Positions 1 through 6,723 of a stretch of DNA of 32,211 nucleotides are shown here, piece by piece. The translations under genes were made by a program, and so were the position numbers. The stretch is from CAYTCZ01 sp964436315 (GTDB lineage Bacteria; Actinomycetota; Thermoleophilia; Gaiellales; Gaiellaceae). Where the stretch lies: NCBI GenBank assembly GCA_964436315.1, contig CAYTCZ010000036.1:1-32211 (forward strand), written 5' to 3'. Positions within the stretch are counted from its first letter, which is position 1, and every line of letters starts with the position of its first letter. Under the pieces are notes generated by a model. It was not told the DNA's origin. It saw only the letters and a program-made list of their open reading frames with translations, and searched no databases.

Positions 1-1
1 C

Positions 2-559
2 TCGAACATCGGCGCGGCGACCATCTCGAAGAACCAGTCGATGGGCTTCTCGATGGAGGACGAGGGCGGTCTGACGTACGACGAGATGAAGTCGCGCATC
101 ATGAGCGAGCTCAAGAAGGTCTTCCGGCCCGAGCTCCTCAACCGCATCGACGAGGTCATCGTCTTCCACAAGCTCGCGAAGGAAGAGATCAAGGTCATTG
201 TCGACCTGCTCCTCAAGCGGGTCCGCGAACAGATGGGCGAGCATCATGTCGCCATCGAGCTCACGAGCGAGGCCAAGGATTTGCTCGTCGAGAAGGGTTA
301 CGACCCGGCCATGGGCGCCCGACCACTCCGTCGCGCAATCCAGCATTACATCGAGGATCCGCTTGCTGACTTCGTGCTCGGTCGTTCTCTGGCGCCAGGC
401 TCCACGATCGTCATCGACCGAAAAGACGACGACGACGAGGAAGTGGACATTCGGGTAGTCGAGGGCGAGCCGCCCGAGCCGGAGAAGGTGACGGTCCCGC
501 CGGAGGAGCCGGCGGCCGAGGCTGAGTCCGACCCTGTCGACGAACCCGAGACCGAGTAG
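2..559 (+). CDS. clpC: ATP-dependent Clp protease ATP-binding subunit ClpC, C-terminal part
   Basis: The frame is open from the left edge and holds only the last 185 residues of an AAA+ unfoldase. ClpC hexamers unfold substrates and feed them into ClpP in the cytosol. Visible from the edge are the sensor-1 strand (SNIGA, with Asn), then the ELLNRIDEVIVFHKL stretch and the GARPLRRAIQ sensor-2 segment with its Arg, all standard for the second AAA module and D2-small domain of ClpB/ClpC. The last 45 residues are acidic and rich in Glu/Pro, a tail of the ClpC type and not a further domain. The N-domain, first AAA module and coiled coil lie outside the window. Neighbours radA and disA are the classical ones for clpC, which supports ClpC over ClpB. 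The gene ends 3 to 7 nt before a perfect hairpin that may end its transcript. Confidence 0.95.
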   Translation, partial: SNIGAATISKNQSMGFSMEDEGGLTYDEMKSRIMSELKKVFRPELLNRIDEVIVFHKLAKEEIKVIVDLLLKRVREQMGEHHVAIELTSEAKDLLVEKGYDPAMGARPLRRAIQHYIEDPLADFVLGRSLAPGSTIVIDRKDDDDEEVDIRVVEGEPPEPEKVTVPPEEPAAEAESDPVDEPETE

Positions 560-562
560 GAG

Positions 563-620
563 AATGGGGTCAGGTCTCTCGTGTTGCAGGTGACCTGCAA
601 CACGAGAGACCTGACCCATT
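563..620. repeat. near-perfect inverted repeat (hairpin) after clpC
   Basis: The arms 567-591 and 593-617 are perfect reverse complements over 25 bp, separated by one base (G592). Past one unpaired G (566) the pairing continues for three more base pairs (563-565 with 618-620). The outer part reads GGGTCAGGTCTCT and the tip contains GTTGCAGG. A second element with the same outer motif lies at 31553-31609. It starts right after the clpC stop codon and has no T-run, so it could act as a transcript end or 3' stabiliser, but it looks more like a dispersed palindromic repeat than a plain terminator. Confidence 0.9.
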
Positions 621-690
621 TGTTGTCCTTCGTCTCAGAGTTGTTCGATCCGGTGTCGGTCCTCGTGAGGTTGGTGTCGGATGACGCTCC

Positions 691-703
691 TAGAATCAGA
701 GGA
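691..703 (+). promoter_or_regulatory. radA -10 box, leaderless arrangement
   Basis: TAGAAT at 691-696 is followed by only 6 nt before the ATG at 703. A start site 6-7 nt after a -10 box would fall on the start codon itself, giving a leaderless mRNA. No clear -35 box is visible (671-676 TTGGTG has a spacer of only 14 nt). Confidence 0.55.
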
Positions 704-2061
704 TGGCGAAGCCCGCCGTCCAACACAGCTGCTCGGAGTGCGGCCACGTCACCGGGAAGTGGCTGGGCCGGTGCCCGGCCTGCGGTGAGTGGGGCACGTT
801 TGTCGAGGAGCGCGCGGGCCCGGTTCGCCTCAGCCCGGCCGTACAAGGGGCACCACTCCTCAAGCTCGTCGACATCGATACGGCCGATGCCGAGCGGATC
901 CCCACCGGCATCGGAGAACTTGATCGGGTGCTCGGCGGCGGCCTCGTCCCGTCCTCACTTGTACTGATCTCCGGGGATCCCGGGATTGGGAAGTCGACGC
1001 TTCTGCTCATGGCTCTCAGAACGCTGAGCGAGCAGACGAAAACGGTGCTCGTGACCGGAGAGGAGTCCGCTGCGCAGGTGAGGTTACGCGCAGATCGGCT
1101 CGGTGGTCCCGGCGATGTCTTGATTCTCCCTGAGACGAATCTCGATGAGATCTGTGCCGTGCTCGACCGAGAGGCGCCCGGTGTGTGCGTCATCGATTCG
1201 GTTCAGACTCTTTCAACACCTGATCTGGACTCCGCGCCGGGCTCGGTTGCACAGGTGCGCGAGGCGACCGGCCGGCTTCTGCGAGTCGCCAAGGAGCGGG
1301 GAATTGCGACGCTGATCGTGGGACACGTGACCAAGGACGGCTCCGTCGCAGGTCCGCGGGTCCTGGAGCACCTCGTTGACTGCGTTCTCCAGTTCGAGGG
1401 CGACCGATACCGATCGCACCGCGTTCTCCGTTCGGTCAAGAATCGTTTCGGTTCTACAAACGAGATCGGTGTCTTCGAAATGACGTCCCACGGACTCGTA
1501 GGTGTCGCCGACCCGTCGGAAGTGTTCGGCCGCCAGGACGAGGGTCAGGCGGGATCCGCCGTTACGTGTGCGCTCGAGGGCACACGACCGCTTCTGCTCG
1601 AGATTCAGGCCCTGGTTTCTCCTACTGATCTCGCGATGCCGCGTCGCGTCGCGACAGGCGTCGATCAGAAACGTCTAGCGATGATCGTTGCCGTGCTCGG
1701 GCGCCATGGCGGCATCCCGCTCGGTCAGGCGGACGTCTTTGTCAACGTCGCCGGGGGCGTTCGAATCGATGAACCCGGAGCTGATCTTGGCATCGCTATG
1801 GCGATCGCGTCTGCGGCGCGTGGGCAGATTGTCCGCCAGGGTGTCGTCTGCTTCGGTGAGGTCGGATTGACGGGAAGGTTGCGGGTTGCGAGCCAGTCCG
1901 CCAGGCGCCTCGGCGAGGTCGAGAAACTCGGCTTTCGGGAGGCGATCACGGCCGAGCTTGAGCCCGAAAATGGCAGACTGTCGGTTGATGTCGTCCCATC
2001 TCCGACGCTTCGCCAGGCGATAACGGTAGGACTCGATGCTGGAGGATCCTCGGGAGAGTAG
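703..2061 (+). CDS. radA: DNA repair protein RadA
   Basis: RadA (Sms) is a RecA-like ATPase that drives branch migration during recombinational repair. The 452-residue length is normal. In order: a C4 zinc finger (C10, C13, C24, C27), a RecA/KaiC-like ATPase core with Walker A GDPGIGKST at 91-99, the RadA-specific KNRFG motif at 246-250, and a C-terminal Lon-protease-like domain containing the ADLGIAMAIASA stretch. The ATG at 703 is chosen because the zinc finger starts nine residues later and TAGAAT lies just upstream. It overlaps disA by 26 nt, so the two are probably co-translated; the radA-disA pair is conserved, and RadA is reported to influence DisA in Bacillus. Confidence 0.97.
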   Translation: MAKPAVQHSCSECGHVTGKWLGRCPACGEWGTFVEERAGPVRLSPAVQGAPLLKLVDIDTADAERIPTGIGELDRVLGGGLVPSSLVLISGDPGIGKSTLLLMALRTLSEQTKTVLVTGEESAAQVRLRADRLGGPGDVLILPETNLDEICAVLDREAPGVCVIDSVQTLSTPDLDSAPGSVAQVREATGRLLRVAKERGIATLIVGHVTKDGSVAGPRVLEHLVDCVLQFEGDRYRSHRVLRSVKNRFGSTNEIGVFEMTSHGLVGVADPSEVFGRQDEGQAGSAVTCALEGTRPLLLEIQALVSPTDLAMPRRVATGVDQKRLAMIVAVLGRHGGIPLGQADVFVNVAGGVRIDEPGADLGIAMAIASAARGQIVRQGVVCFGEVGLTGRLRVASQSARRLGEVEKLGFREAITAELEPENGRLSVDVVPSPTLRQAITVGLDAGGSSGE

Positions 2062-3121
2062 GGCTCTGCTCTCGGCCCTTCGTCAGGTAGCACCTGGGAC
2101 TCCACTGCGTTCGGGCATCGACGACATCATCCGAGCCGAACTCGGCGCTCTTCTTGTCATCGGTGAGCCGAGTGCCCTCTCCTTCCTCTTCTCTGGTGGC
2201 ATGAGAGTCGACATGCCGTTTACCGCCCAACATCTCTACGAGTTGGCCAAGATGGACGGAGCGATCATCGTGAACTCGGGTATCACGAAGATCGTCTATG
2301 CGAACGTCCAGCTGATGCCGGACCCGACGATCTCCTCTGATGAGACCGGCACCCGGCACCGGACTGCGGAGCGGGTCGCGAAACAGACGGGAGCACTCGT
2401 GGTCTCGATCTCTCAGCAGCGAGAGACGGTCACGCTGTTCGCCGGGGATCAGCGCTATCAGCTAGGTGAGATCTCCGATGTGCTCGCCCGAACCAACCAG
2501 GCCCTCAGCACGCTCGAGACGTATCGTCAGCGCCTGGATCAAGGACTCACGCGTCTCACGGCCCTCGAGTTCCAGAACGCGGTCATGCTCGACGACGTCT
2601 TGGTCGTGCTCCAACGCGCCGATATGACCTCTCGCGTCGCGGCCGAGATCGAGCGGAATTGCGTCGAGTTAGGCGAGGAAGGACGGCTCATCCGCATGCA
2701 GCTCGACGAGCTCATGGAGGACGTGCCGCGCGAGAAAGCGGCGGTCGTCAATGACTACGAGCTGACCGGTGAGTCCGCCGCGAGCATCGCGGCGCTCGAG
2801 CGCTTGGCGAGCCTCACGTACCAAGAGCTCTTGGACTTCGAAGAACTTGCCGAGACGCTGGGCTATCCGCGTGATACCAACCCGCTAGACCTGTCCGTTG
2901 CGCCGCGCGGCTATCGCGTTTTGTCGCGCATTCCTCGACTTCCCGACGGCGTCATCAGGCGCGTGGTTCACGACTTCAGCACGCTCGAAGATGTTGTCCG
3001 CGCTTCCCACCGCGAGTTGGAAGCAGTTGAGGGCGTTGGCTCGGTGCGTGCGCGCGAGATTCGCGAGGGCTTACGCCGACTCCAGGAGCACAATCTCGTT
3101 GATCGCTACCTGCAGATGTAG
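2036..3121 (+). CDS. disA: DNA integrity scanning diadenylate cyclase DisA
   Basis: DisA makes cyclic di-AMP from two ATP and scans DNA for branched structures as an octamer. The 361 residues show the full architecture: N-terminal DAC domain with the catalytic DGA motif at 74-76 and RHRTAER at 107-113, a helical linker (about 145-290), and a C-terminal helix-hairpin-helix DNA-binding domain (LEAVEGVGSVRAREI near residue 330). Both nucleotide-binding motifs are intact, so the enzyme should be active. The ATG at 2036 lies inside radA, giving a 26-nt overlap; no other start fits the domain better. No c-di-AMP riboswitch was recognised elsewhere in the window. Confidence 0.97.
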   Translation: MLEDPRESRALLSALRQVAPGTPLRSGIDDIIRAELGALLVIGEPSALSFLFSGGMRVDMPFTAQHLYELAKMDGAIIVNSGITKIVYANVQLMPDPTISSDETGTRHRTAERVAKQTGALVVSISQQRETVTLFAGDQRYQLGEISDVLARTNQALSTLETYRQRLDQGLTRLTALEFQNAVMLDDVLVVLQRADMTSRVAAEIERNCVELGEEGRLIRMQLDELMEDVPREKAAVVNDYELTGESAASIAALERLASLTYQELLDFEELAETLGYPRDTNPLDLSVAPRGYRVLSRIPRLPDGVIRRVVHDFSTLEDVVRASHRELEAVEGVGSVRAREIREGLRRLQEHNLVDRYLQM

Positions 3122-3273
3122 CGACCCCGGAACCAGCCGGAGGAACTGATTCACCAACTAGATCGGTTCGTGAATTGGGTCGATCAGCCCGGGTGGCGAC
3201 AGGCAGACGCAGCGCAGGTCGTAGCAACCAGTTCAGGATGTCACAAGCGACTAGATTTTGGGCCAGTTGATGG

Positions 3274-3344
3274 CAAAAACGCCTGGAAAGTTGGATCTTT
3301 TTTCACGAATTCGCTAAAATAGCCATGTTCCGCAGGCGTTTTTG
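3274..3344. repeat. 12-bp inverted repeat enclosing the carD promoter
   Basis: CAAAAACGCCTG at 3274-3285 is the exact reverse complement of 3333-3344. The 47 nt between the arms contain the predicted -35 and -10 boxes of carD. The left arm is just upstream of the -35 box and the right arm lies in the predicted 5' leader. No gene covers it. A paired operator, cruciform or leader structure would be possible; none is proven. Confidence 0.7.
3291..3320 (+). promoter_or_regulatory. predicted carD promoter
   Basis: TAAAAT (3315-3320) is a good -10 hexamer in an AT-rich stretch. TTGGAT (3291-3296), 18 nt upstream, is a weak -35. The start site would be near 3327, which is downstream of the ATG at 3325 and so argues against that codon as the carD start. 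Confidence 0.5.
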
Positions 3345-3360
3345 GCTTTTTAGGTCTTCA

Positions 3361-3375
3361 GGAGGAGGGAGCTTG
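3361..3375 (+). promoter_or_regulatory. ribosome binding site deciding the carD TTG start
   Basis: GGAGGAGGG at 3361-3369 is the strongest Shine-Dalgarno sequence in the window and sits 3 nt (from its last G) to about 6 nt (from the core GGAGG) before TTG 3373. This picks the TTG over the in-frame ATG at 3325. Confidence 0.8.
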
Positions 3376-3885
3376 TACGAAGTCGGCGAAAAGGTCGTCT
3401 ATCCCCACCATGGCGCAGGCACCGTCGTGAAGAAGGAGACGAAGACGGTCCTGGGTGAGAAGAGGGAGTACCTCACCATCCAGATCCTTCATAACGACAT
3501 GACGGTGAATGTGCCGTCTGAGAACGCGGAGCGCGTGGGACTCCGCAAGGTAATCGACGAAGAGACCGTCGAGCGTGTCTTGGAAGTTCTCCATGGAAGC
3601 GGCACGAAGATGCCGAAGAACTGGAACCGACGTTTCAAGCACAATCGCGACAAGATGAAGACTGGCGATGTCTTCGAGCTGGCGGAGGTCGTGCGGAACC
3701 TCTCCCTGCGGGATCAGGAGAAGGGCCTCTCGACCGGCGAGAAGCAGATGTACGTCAAGGCGAAGAAGATCCTGGCGAGCGAACTCATGTATGCGAAGGG
3801 CCTCAACGAGGACGAGGCTGCGGAATGGCTCGATGACGTGCTCACAGATGTGAGCGTTGGTGAGCCGGTTCTATCTGGGACTTAG
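3373..3885 (+). CDS. carD: CarD family transcriptional regulator
   Basis: CarD binds the RNA polymerase beta subunit through its N-terminal RID/Tudor-like domain and stabilises open complexes at many promoters; it is typical of Actinobacteria. The 170-residue protein starts MYEVGEKVVYPHHGAG, the usual CarD beginning, and continues through the RID domain (about 1-60) into a helical C-terminal DNA-binding domain with the NRRFKHNRDKMKTGD stretch. TTG 3373 is chosen for its strong ribosome binding site and because the 16 residues of the longer ATG version (3325) are not CarD-like. The gene has its own promoter, enclosed in a 12-bp inverted repeat. A 41-nt gap separates it from the broken lipoprotein gene. 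Confidence 0.93.
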   Translation: MYEVGEKVVYPHHGAGTVVKKETKTVLGEKREYLTIQILHNDMTVNVPSENAERVGLRKVIDEETVERVLEVLHGSGTKMPKNWNRRFKHNRDKMKTGDVFELAEVVRNLSLRDQEKGLSTGEKQMYVKAKKILASELMYAKGLNEDEAAEWLDDVLTDVSVGEPVLSGT

Positions 3886-3926
3886 CAAGTACCGAGACTG
3901 ACGGCGTCGCGGGAAGGCATCCTATT

Positions 3927-4677
3927 CTGCAGCCTTCCCGCCTCGCGCTGCTCGTCGGCATCTTTGGCATCGTCCTGGTCTCGCCGGCTGCGGTGGAGAG
4001 GAGCCAGAAGCCACCGAGGTAAGCGGCCGACCCGCTGCTCACTTGAGCAGTCGTTCGCGCAGGTGGTAGCCGCAGAGGTGAGCAAGGAACCCGAGCGGCG
4101 GGACGAGCTCGTGGGTGTAGCGGCGGAGCGAATACTCGCGACCCTCTCGGTAGCCGCGAGCGACCGAGAGTTCGTCGAGATCCAAGACCTCCTCATGCCG
4201 GTTCTCAAGGCTCCCTTTCAGCTGCGGCGACCACCGGATGAGCTGCTGAGGCGGGATTTCGCAGGAAACCTCGGCATCATTTACGTGGCTGACGAAGAGG
4301 ATTCGTTTAGAGTGATCACCCCTGGTGATGTCGATCGCTGGGAAGAGGAACTCGATGAAATCAATGAAATTGCATTGAAGAACTTGGTTGATCGAACTCC
4401 GGGGCTCCGTTGCGAGCAAGAACTGTGTGGTTCGTCTACCGGCGATGGGTACGATGCTACAAGGTTAATTAGCGATGAATTACGACGACCTATTACTGAT
4501 CAAATTGGCCAAGCTGTTTACGCGGTACCGCAATCAGCCGTTTTCGTTGCTCTTCCAAGGCGATTGGCGGACGAAATCCGCGGCACCGTGTTAGAGCAGT
4601 TCACGCGGTCGGATCACTCCCTCAGCCTCGAGATCTTCGTCGAAGACGGTGGAAGGTTCGTGGTGCTTCCCGAGTGA
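3927..4677 (+). pseudogene. broken lipoprotein gene, DUF1444 (YtpQ-like) family
   Basis: Three reading frames must be joined. 3927-3982 encodes a hydrophobic signal sequence (RLALLVGIFGIVLVS). From about 3983 the next frame supplies AGCGGEEPEATE, making a perfect lipobox S-A-G-C, and it stays coding-like to about 4040. From about 4046 to the stop at 4675-4677 a third frame gives 210 residues with DUF1444 features (DLGIIYV-like strand, RVITPGDVDRWEEE, the GDGYDATRL motif, and the VPQSAVFVALP strand). Each join needs one extra base, so two single bases seem lost. No ATG, GTG or TTG opens the first frame. The stop overlaps the ispD GTG in a GTGA. A neighbouring stretch (about 4350-4530) is AT-rich compared with its surroundings. 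The family has no firmly known function; the DUF1444 match is from memory of motifs. Confidence 0.6.
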
Positions 4678-5357
4678 GCGTCTGGGTCGTACTCGTCGCC
4701 GCGGGCAAGGGCCAACGACTCGGAGCCGACAGACCGAAGGCATTCGCGAATCTTGCCGGGAGGCCCCTTCTCGCCGAGAGCCTCGAGCGGCTCGAGAACT
4801 GCGAGTGGATCGAGGACATCGTGATCGTCGCGCCTGAGGGCTGGGAAGAGCCCGCCGTCCTGCTCGCGGAGGAGCTGAGCGCGAGTAAGGTGGCTACGTG
4901 CGTGCCGGGCGGGCAAACGCGTGCGGAGTCAGTTCGCGCGGGCGTCCACGAGGTTGCTCACGCAGCATCCTTGATTCTCGTTCACGATGCGGCTCGCCCG
5001 CTCGTGTCGTGTGAGCTAGTTGATCGACTCGTGCGCGCTCTTGAAGAAGGATGGGACGGCGCGGTGCCGGCGCTCGGCCTCACGGACACGGTGAAGCGGG
5101 GAAGGGGTGAGGCAGTCGTCGAGACGGTCGACCGAAGCGACCTTTACGTCGTCCAGACACCGCAGGCATTCGTCGCAGACGTTTTGCGTGGAGCAGTTGA
5201 CGGCCCGTTGGAGGGTGCAACGGACTGCGCGGGTCTGGTCGAGGCTTCCGGAGGCCGGATCCGGCTCGTGCCTGGTGACGAGCGGCTGATCAAGGTAACG
5301 ACTTCCGTCGAGCTCGCCTTGGTCGAGGCTCTGATGGCGGGTGGCAACCATCCGTGA
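4674..5357 (+). CDS. ispD: 2-C-methyl-D-erythritol 4-phosphate cytidylyltransferase IspD
   Basis: IspD condenses MEP with CTP to CDP-methylerythritol, the third step of the MEP isoprenoid pathway. The 227 residues fit the family. Visible motifs are the CTP-binding glycine-rich loop LVAAGKGQRLG (7-17) with K22 after it, the HDAARPLVS strand, LTDTVKR, the VQTPQAF motif and the C-terminal TDCAGLVEASG/IKVTT segment (usually TDDA, here TDCA). It begins at a GTG that overlaps the previous stop codon by 4 nt and ends in another 4-nt GTGA overlap with the PHP gene, so all three are probably translated together. The later MEP enzyme ispF is one gene away. Confidence 0.95.
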   Translation: MSVWVVLVAAGKGQRLGADRPKAFANLAGRPLLAESLERLENCEWIEDIVIVAPEGWEEPAVLLAEELSASKVATCVPGGQTRAESVRAGVHEVAHAASLILVHDAARPLVSCELVDRLVRALEEGWDGAVPALGLTDTVKRGRGEAVVETVDRSDLYVVQTPQAFVADVLRGAVDGPLEGATDCAGLVEASGGRIRLVPGDERLIKVTTSVELALVEALMAGGNHP

Positions 5358-6181
5358 TCGTCGACTATCACATGCACTTGCGCGGTCCCAGCGATGGCCC
5401 TGAAGGCCCGCCCGAATTCACGGTCGCCGCGGTGGAGAGGTACGTGGAGGCAGCTGACCAGCGAGGACTAGACGAGATCGGCTTCACCGAGCACCTCTAC
5501 TACTTCAAGGAGTTCGCCGAACTGCTCGAGCATCCGTATCAAGAAGGCCGCACGACGTACGACCTCGACACCTACTGCGGGGCGATTCTCGATGCAAGGC
5601 GCCAAGGCCTCGGGGTCAAACTCGGGCTCGAGGTGGAGTTTCTACCTGGTACCGAAGAGCAGATGCGGAGGATCCTTGGCAGCTATCCGTGGGACTTCCT
5701 GCTCGGCTCCGTCCATCTCATCGACGGTGAGGCGGTCGACATGCGACCCGGCATCTGGGACAGTCTTGATCCCGAAGAAGTCTGGCACCGCTACTTCGAT
5801 CTGCTCTGTGAACTCGCCGAGAGCCAACTTGTCGACGTCCTCGCGCATCCAGATCTCGTCAAGATCTTCGGCGACGGAATCGACCCTTCAGAGCTCGCCG
5901 AGATCTATGAGGGTTCGGCTGCGACTGTTTCCAGGACCGGCGTCGCAGTCGAGATCTCGACCGCCGGACTTCGGAAACCGGTTGCCGAGATCTATCCCTC
6001 TACGGACCTGCTGCGCGCGTTCCGCGCACACGGTGTCCCGATCACGCTTGCATCAGACGCGCACGTCTCGCACCTAGTAGGACATGACTTCGACCAAGCG
6101 CTTGGTCTTGCCAAGGAGCGCGGTTACGAGACCGTGACCGTCTTCGAGGGACGCCAAGCCCGGCAGGAGCCACTCGGCTAG
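5354..6181 (+). CDS. PHP domain phosphoesterase, histidinol-phosphatase (HisK) type
   Basis: A 275-residue PHP-superfamily protein with the full metal-binding set: H6-x-H8 in DYHMHL, the EHLYY histidine, SVHLIDG, the AHPDL histidine, and the C-terminal ASDAH pair. PHP enzymes of this size hydrolyse phosphate monoesters such as L-histidinol phosphate using a trinuclear metal site; the HisK-type assignment rests on length and motif spacing only. The GTG start overlaps the ispD stop by 4 nt. It sits between two MEP-pathway genes, which is not a usual place for a histidine gene, so another phosphate substrate is possible. Confidence 0.8.
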   Translation: MIVDYHMHLRGPSDGPEGPPEFTVAAVERYVEAADQRGLDEIGFTEHLYYFKEFAELLEHPYQEGRTTYDLDTYCGAILDARRQGLGVKLGLEVEFLPGTEEQMRRILGSYPWDFLLGSVHLIDGEAVDMRPGIWDSLDPEEVWHRYFDLLCELAESQLVDVLAHPDLVKIFGDGIDPSELAEIYEGSAATVSRTGVAVEISTAGLRKPVAEIYPSTDLLRAFRAHGVPITLASDAHVSHLVGHDFDQALGLAKERGYETVTVFEGRQARQEPLG

Positions 6182-6225
6182 TCTCTTGCGCCACCAGTTT
6201 CGCGTTTTGAGCCAAAGGAGACCCT

Positions 6226-6723
6226 GTGGGTGAGTACAGAGTCGGAATCGGAGTCGATGCTCACGCCCTCAAGGAGGGCACTCCGCTGGTGCTTGCTGGA
6301 GTCGAGTTTCCGAATCAGCCTGGCCTCGTCGGGCACTCGGATGGTGACGTGATCTCACACGCGATGGTGGACGCGGTTCTGGGCGCGGCCGGTCTCGGCG
6401 ACATTGGTCAACTCTTTCCCTCAGGCGAAGACACCTGGCTCGGGGCCTCTTCTCTGATGCTCCTCGAGCACGCCTACGAGCAGGTCGTTAGCCGTGGCTA
6501 CGAGCTCGTCAACGCGGATTGCGTTTTGATCGGCGAAGAGCCCCGCATTGCCTCGGTGCGTAACGAGATGGCCACCAAGCTGGCCAAGGCGATGGGAGTC
6601 GATGCCGACCGCATCACCGTTCGGGCCACAACGACTGACCAGCTCGGGTTTACCGGACGCGGTGAGGGCCTTGCCGCCCACGCCGTCGCGCTGCTTCGCC
6701 AGGGCGGTTCGGACGACGTGTAG
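6226..6723 (+). CDS. ispF: 2-C-methyl-D-erythritol 2,4-cyclodiphosphate synthase IspF
   Basis: IspF cyclises CDP-ME 2-phosphate to MEcPP with loss of CMP, as a trimer with zinc at the subunit interface. The 165-residue length is normal. The zinc ligands D11, H13 (GVDAHAL) and H45 (VISHAM) are present, as are GHSDGD (36-41), LGDIGQLFPS, and the C-terminal TTTDQLGFTGRGEG motif. The start is GTG 6226, with an AAAGGAG ribosome binding site at 6214-6220 five bases upstream. Its stop codon directly abuts the stop codon of fabF on the other strand, leaving no space for a terminator between the two. Confidence 0.96.
   Translation: MGEYRVGIGVDAHALKEGTPLVLAGVEFPNQPGLVGHSDGDVISHAMVDAVLGAAGLGDIGQLFPSGEDTWLGASSLMLLEHAYEQVVSRGYELVNADCVLIGEEPRIASVRNEMATKLAKAMGVDADRITVRATTTDQLGFTGRGEGLAAHAVALLRQGGSDDV

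Noticed and set aside
3122..3273. Search for a riboswitch or small gene between disA and carD
   Set aside because: Only a weak ATTCAC/GTGAAT inverted repeat was seen; no conserved riboswitch core or coding frame was recognised.
3325..3372. ATG start for carD
   Set aside because: It lies at or before the predicted transcription start, has no ribosome binding site, and adds 16 residues unlike CarD.
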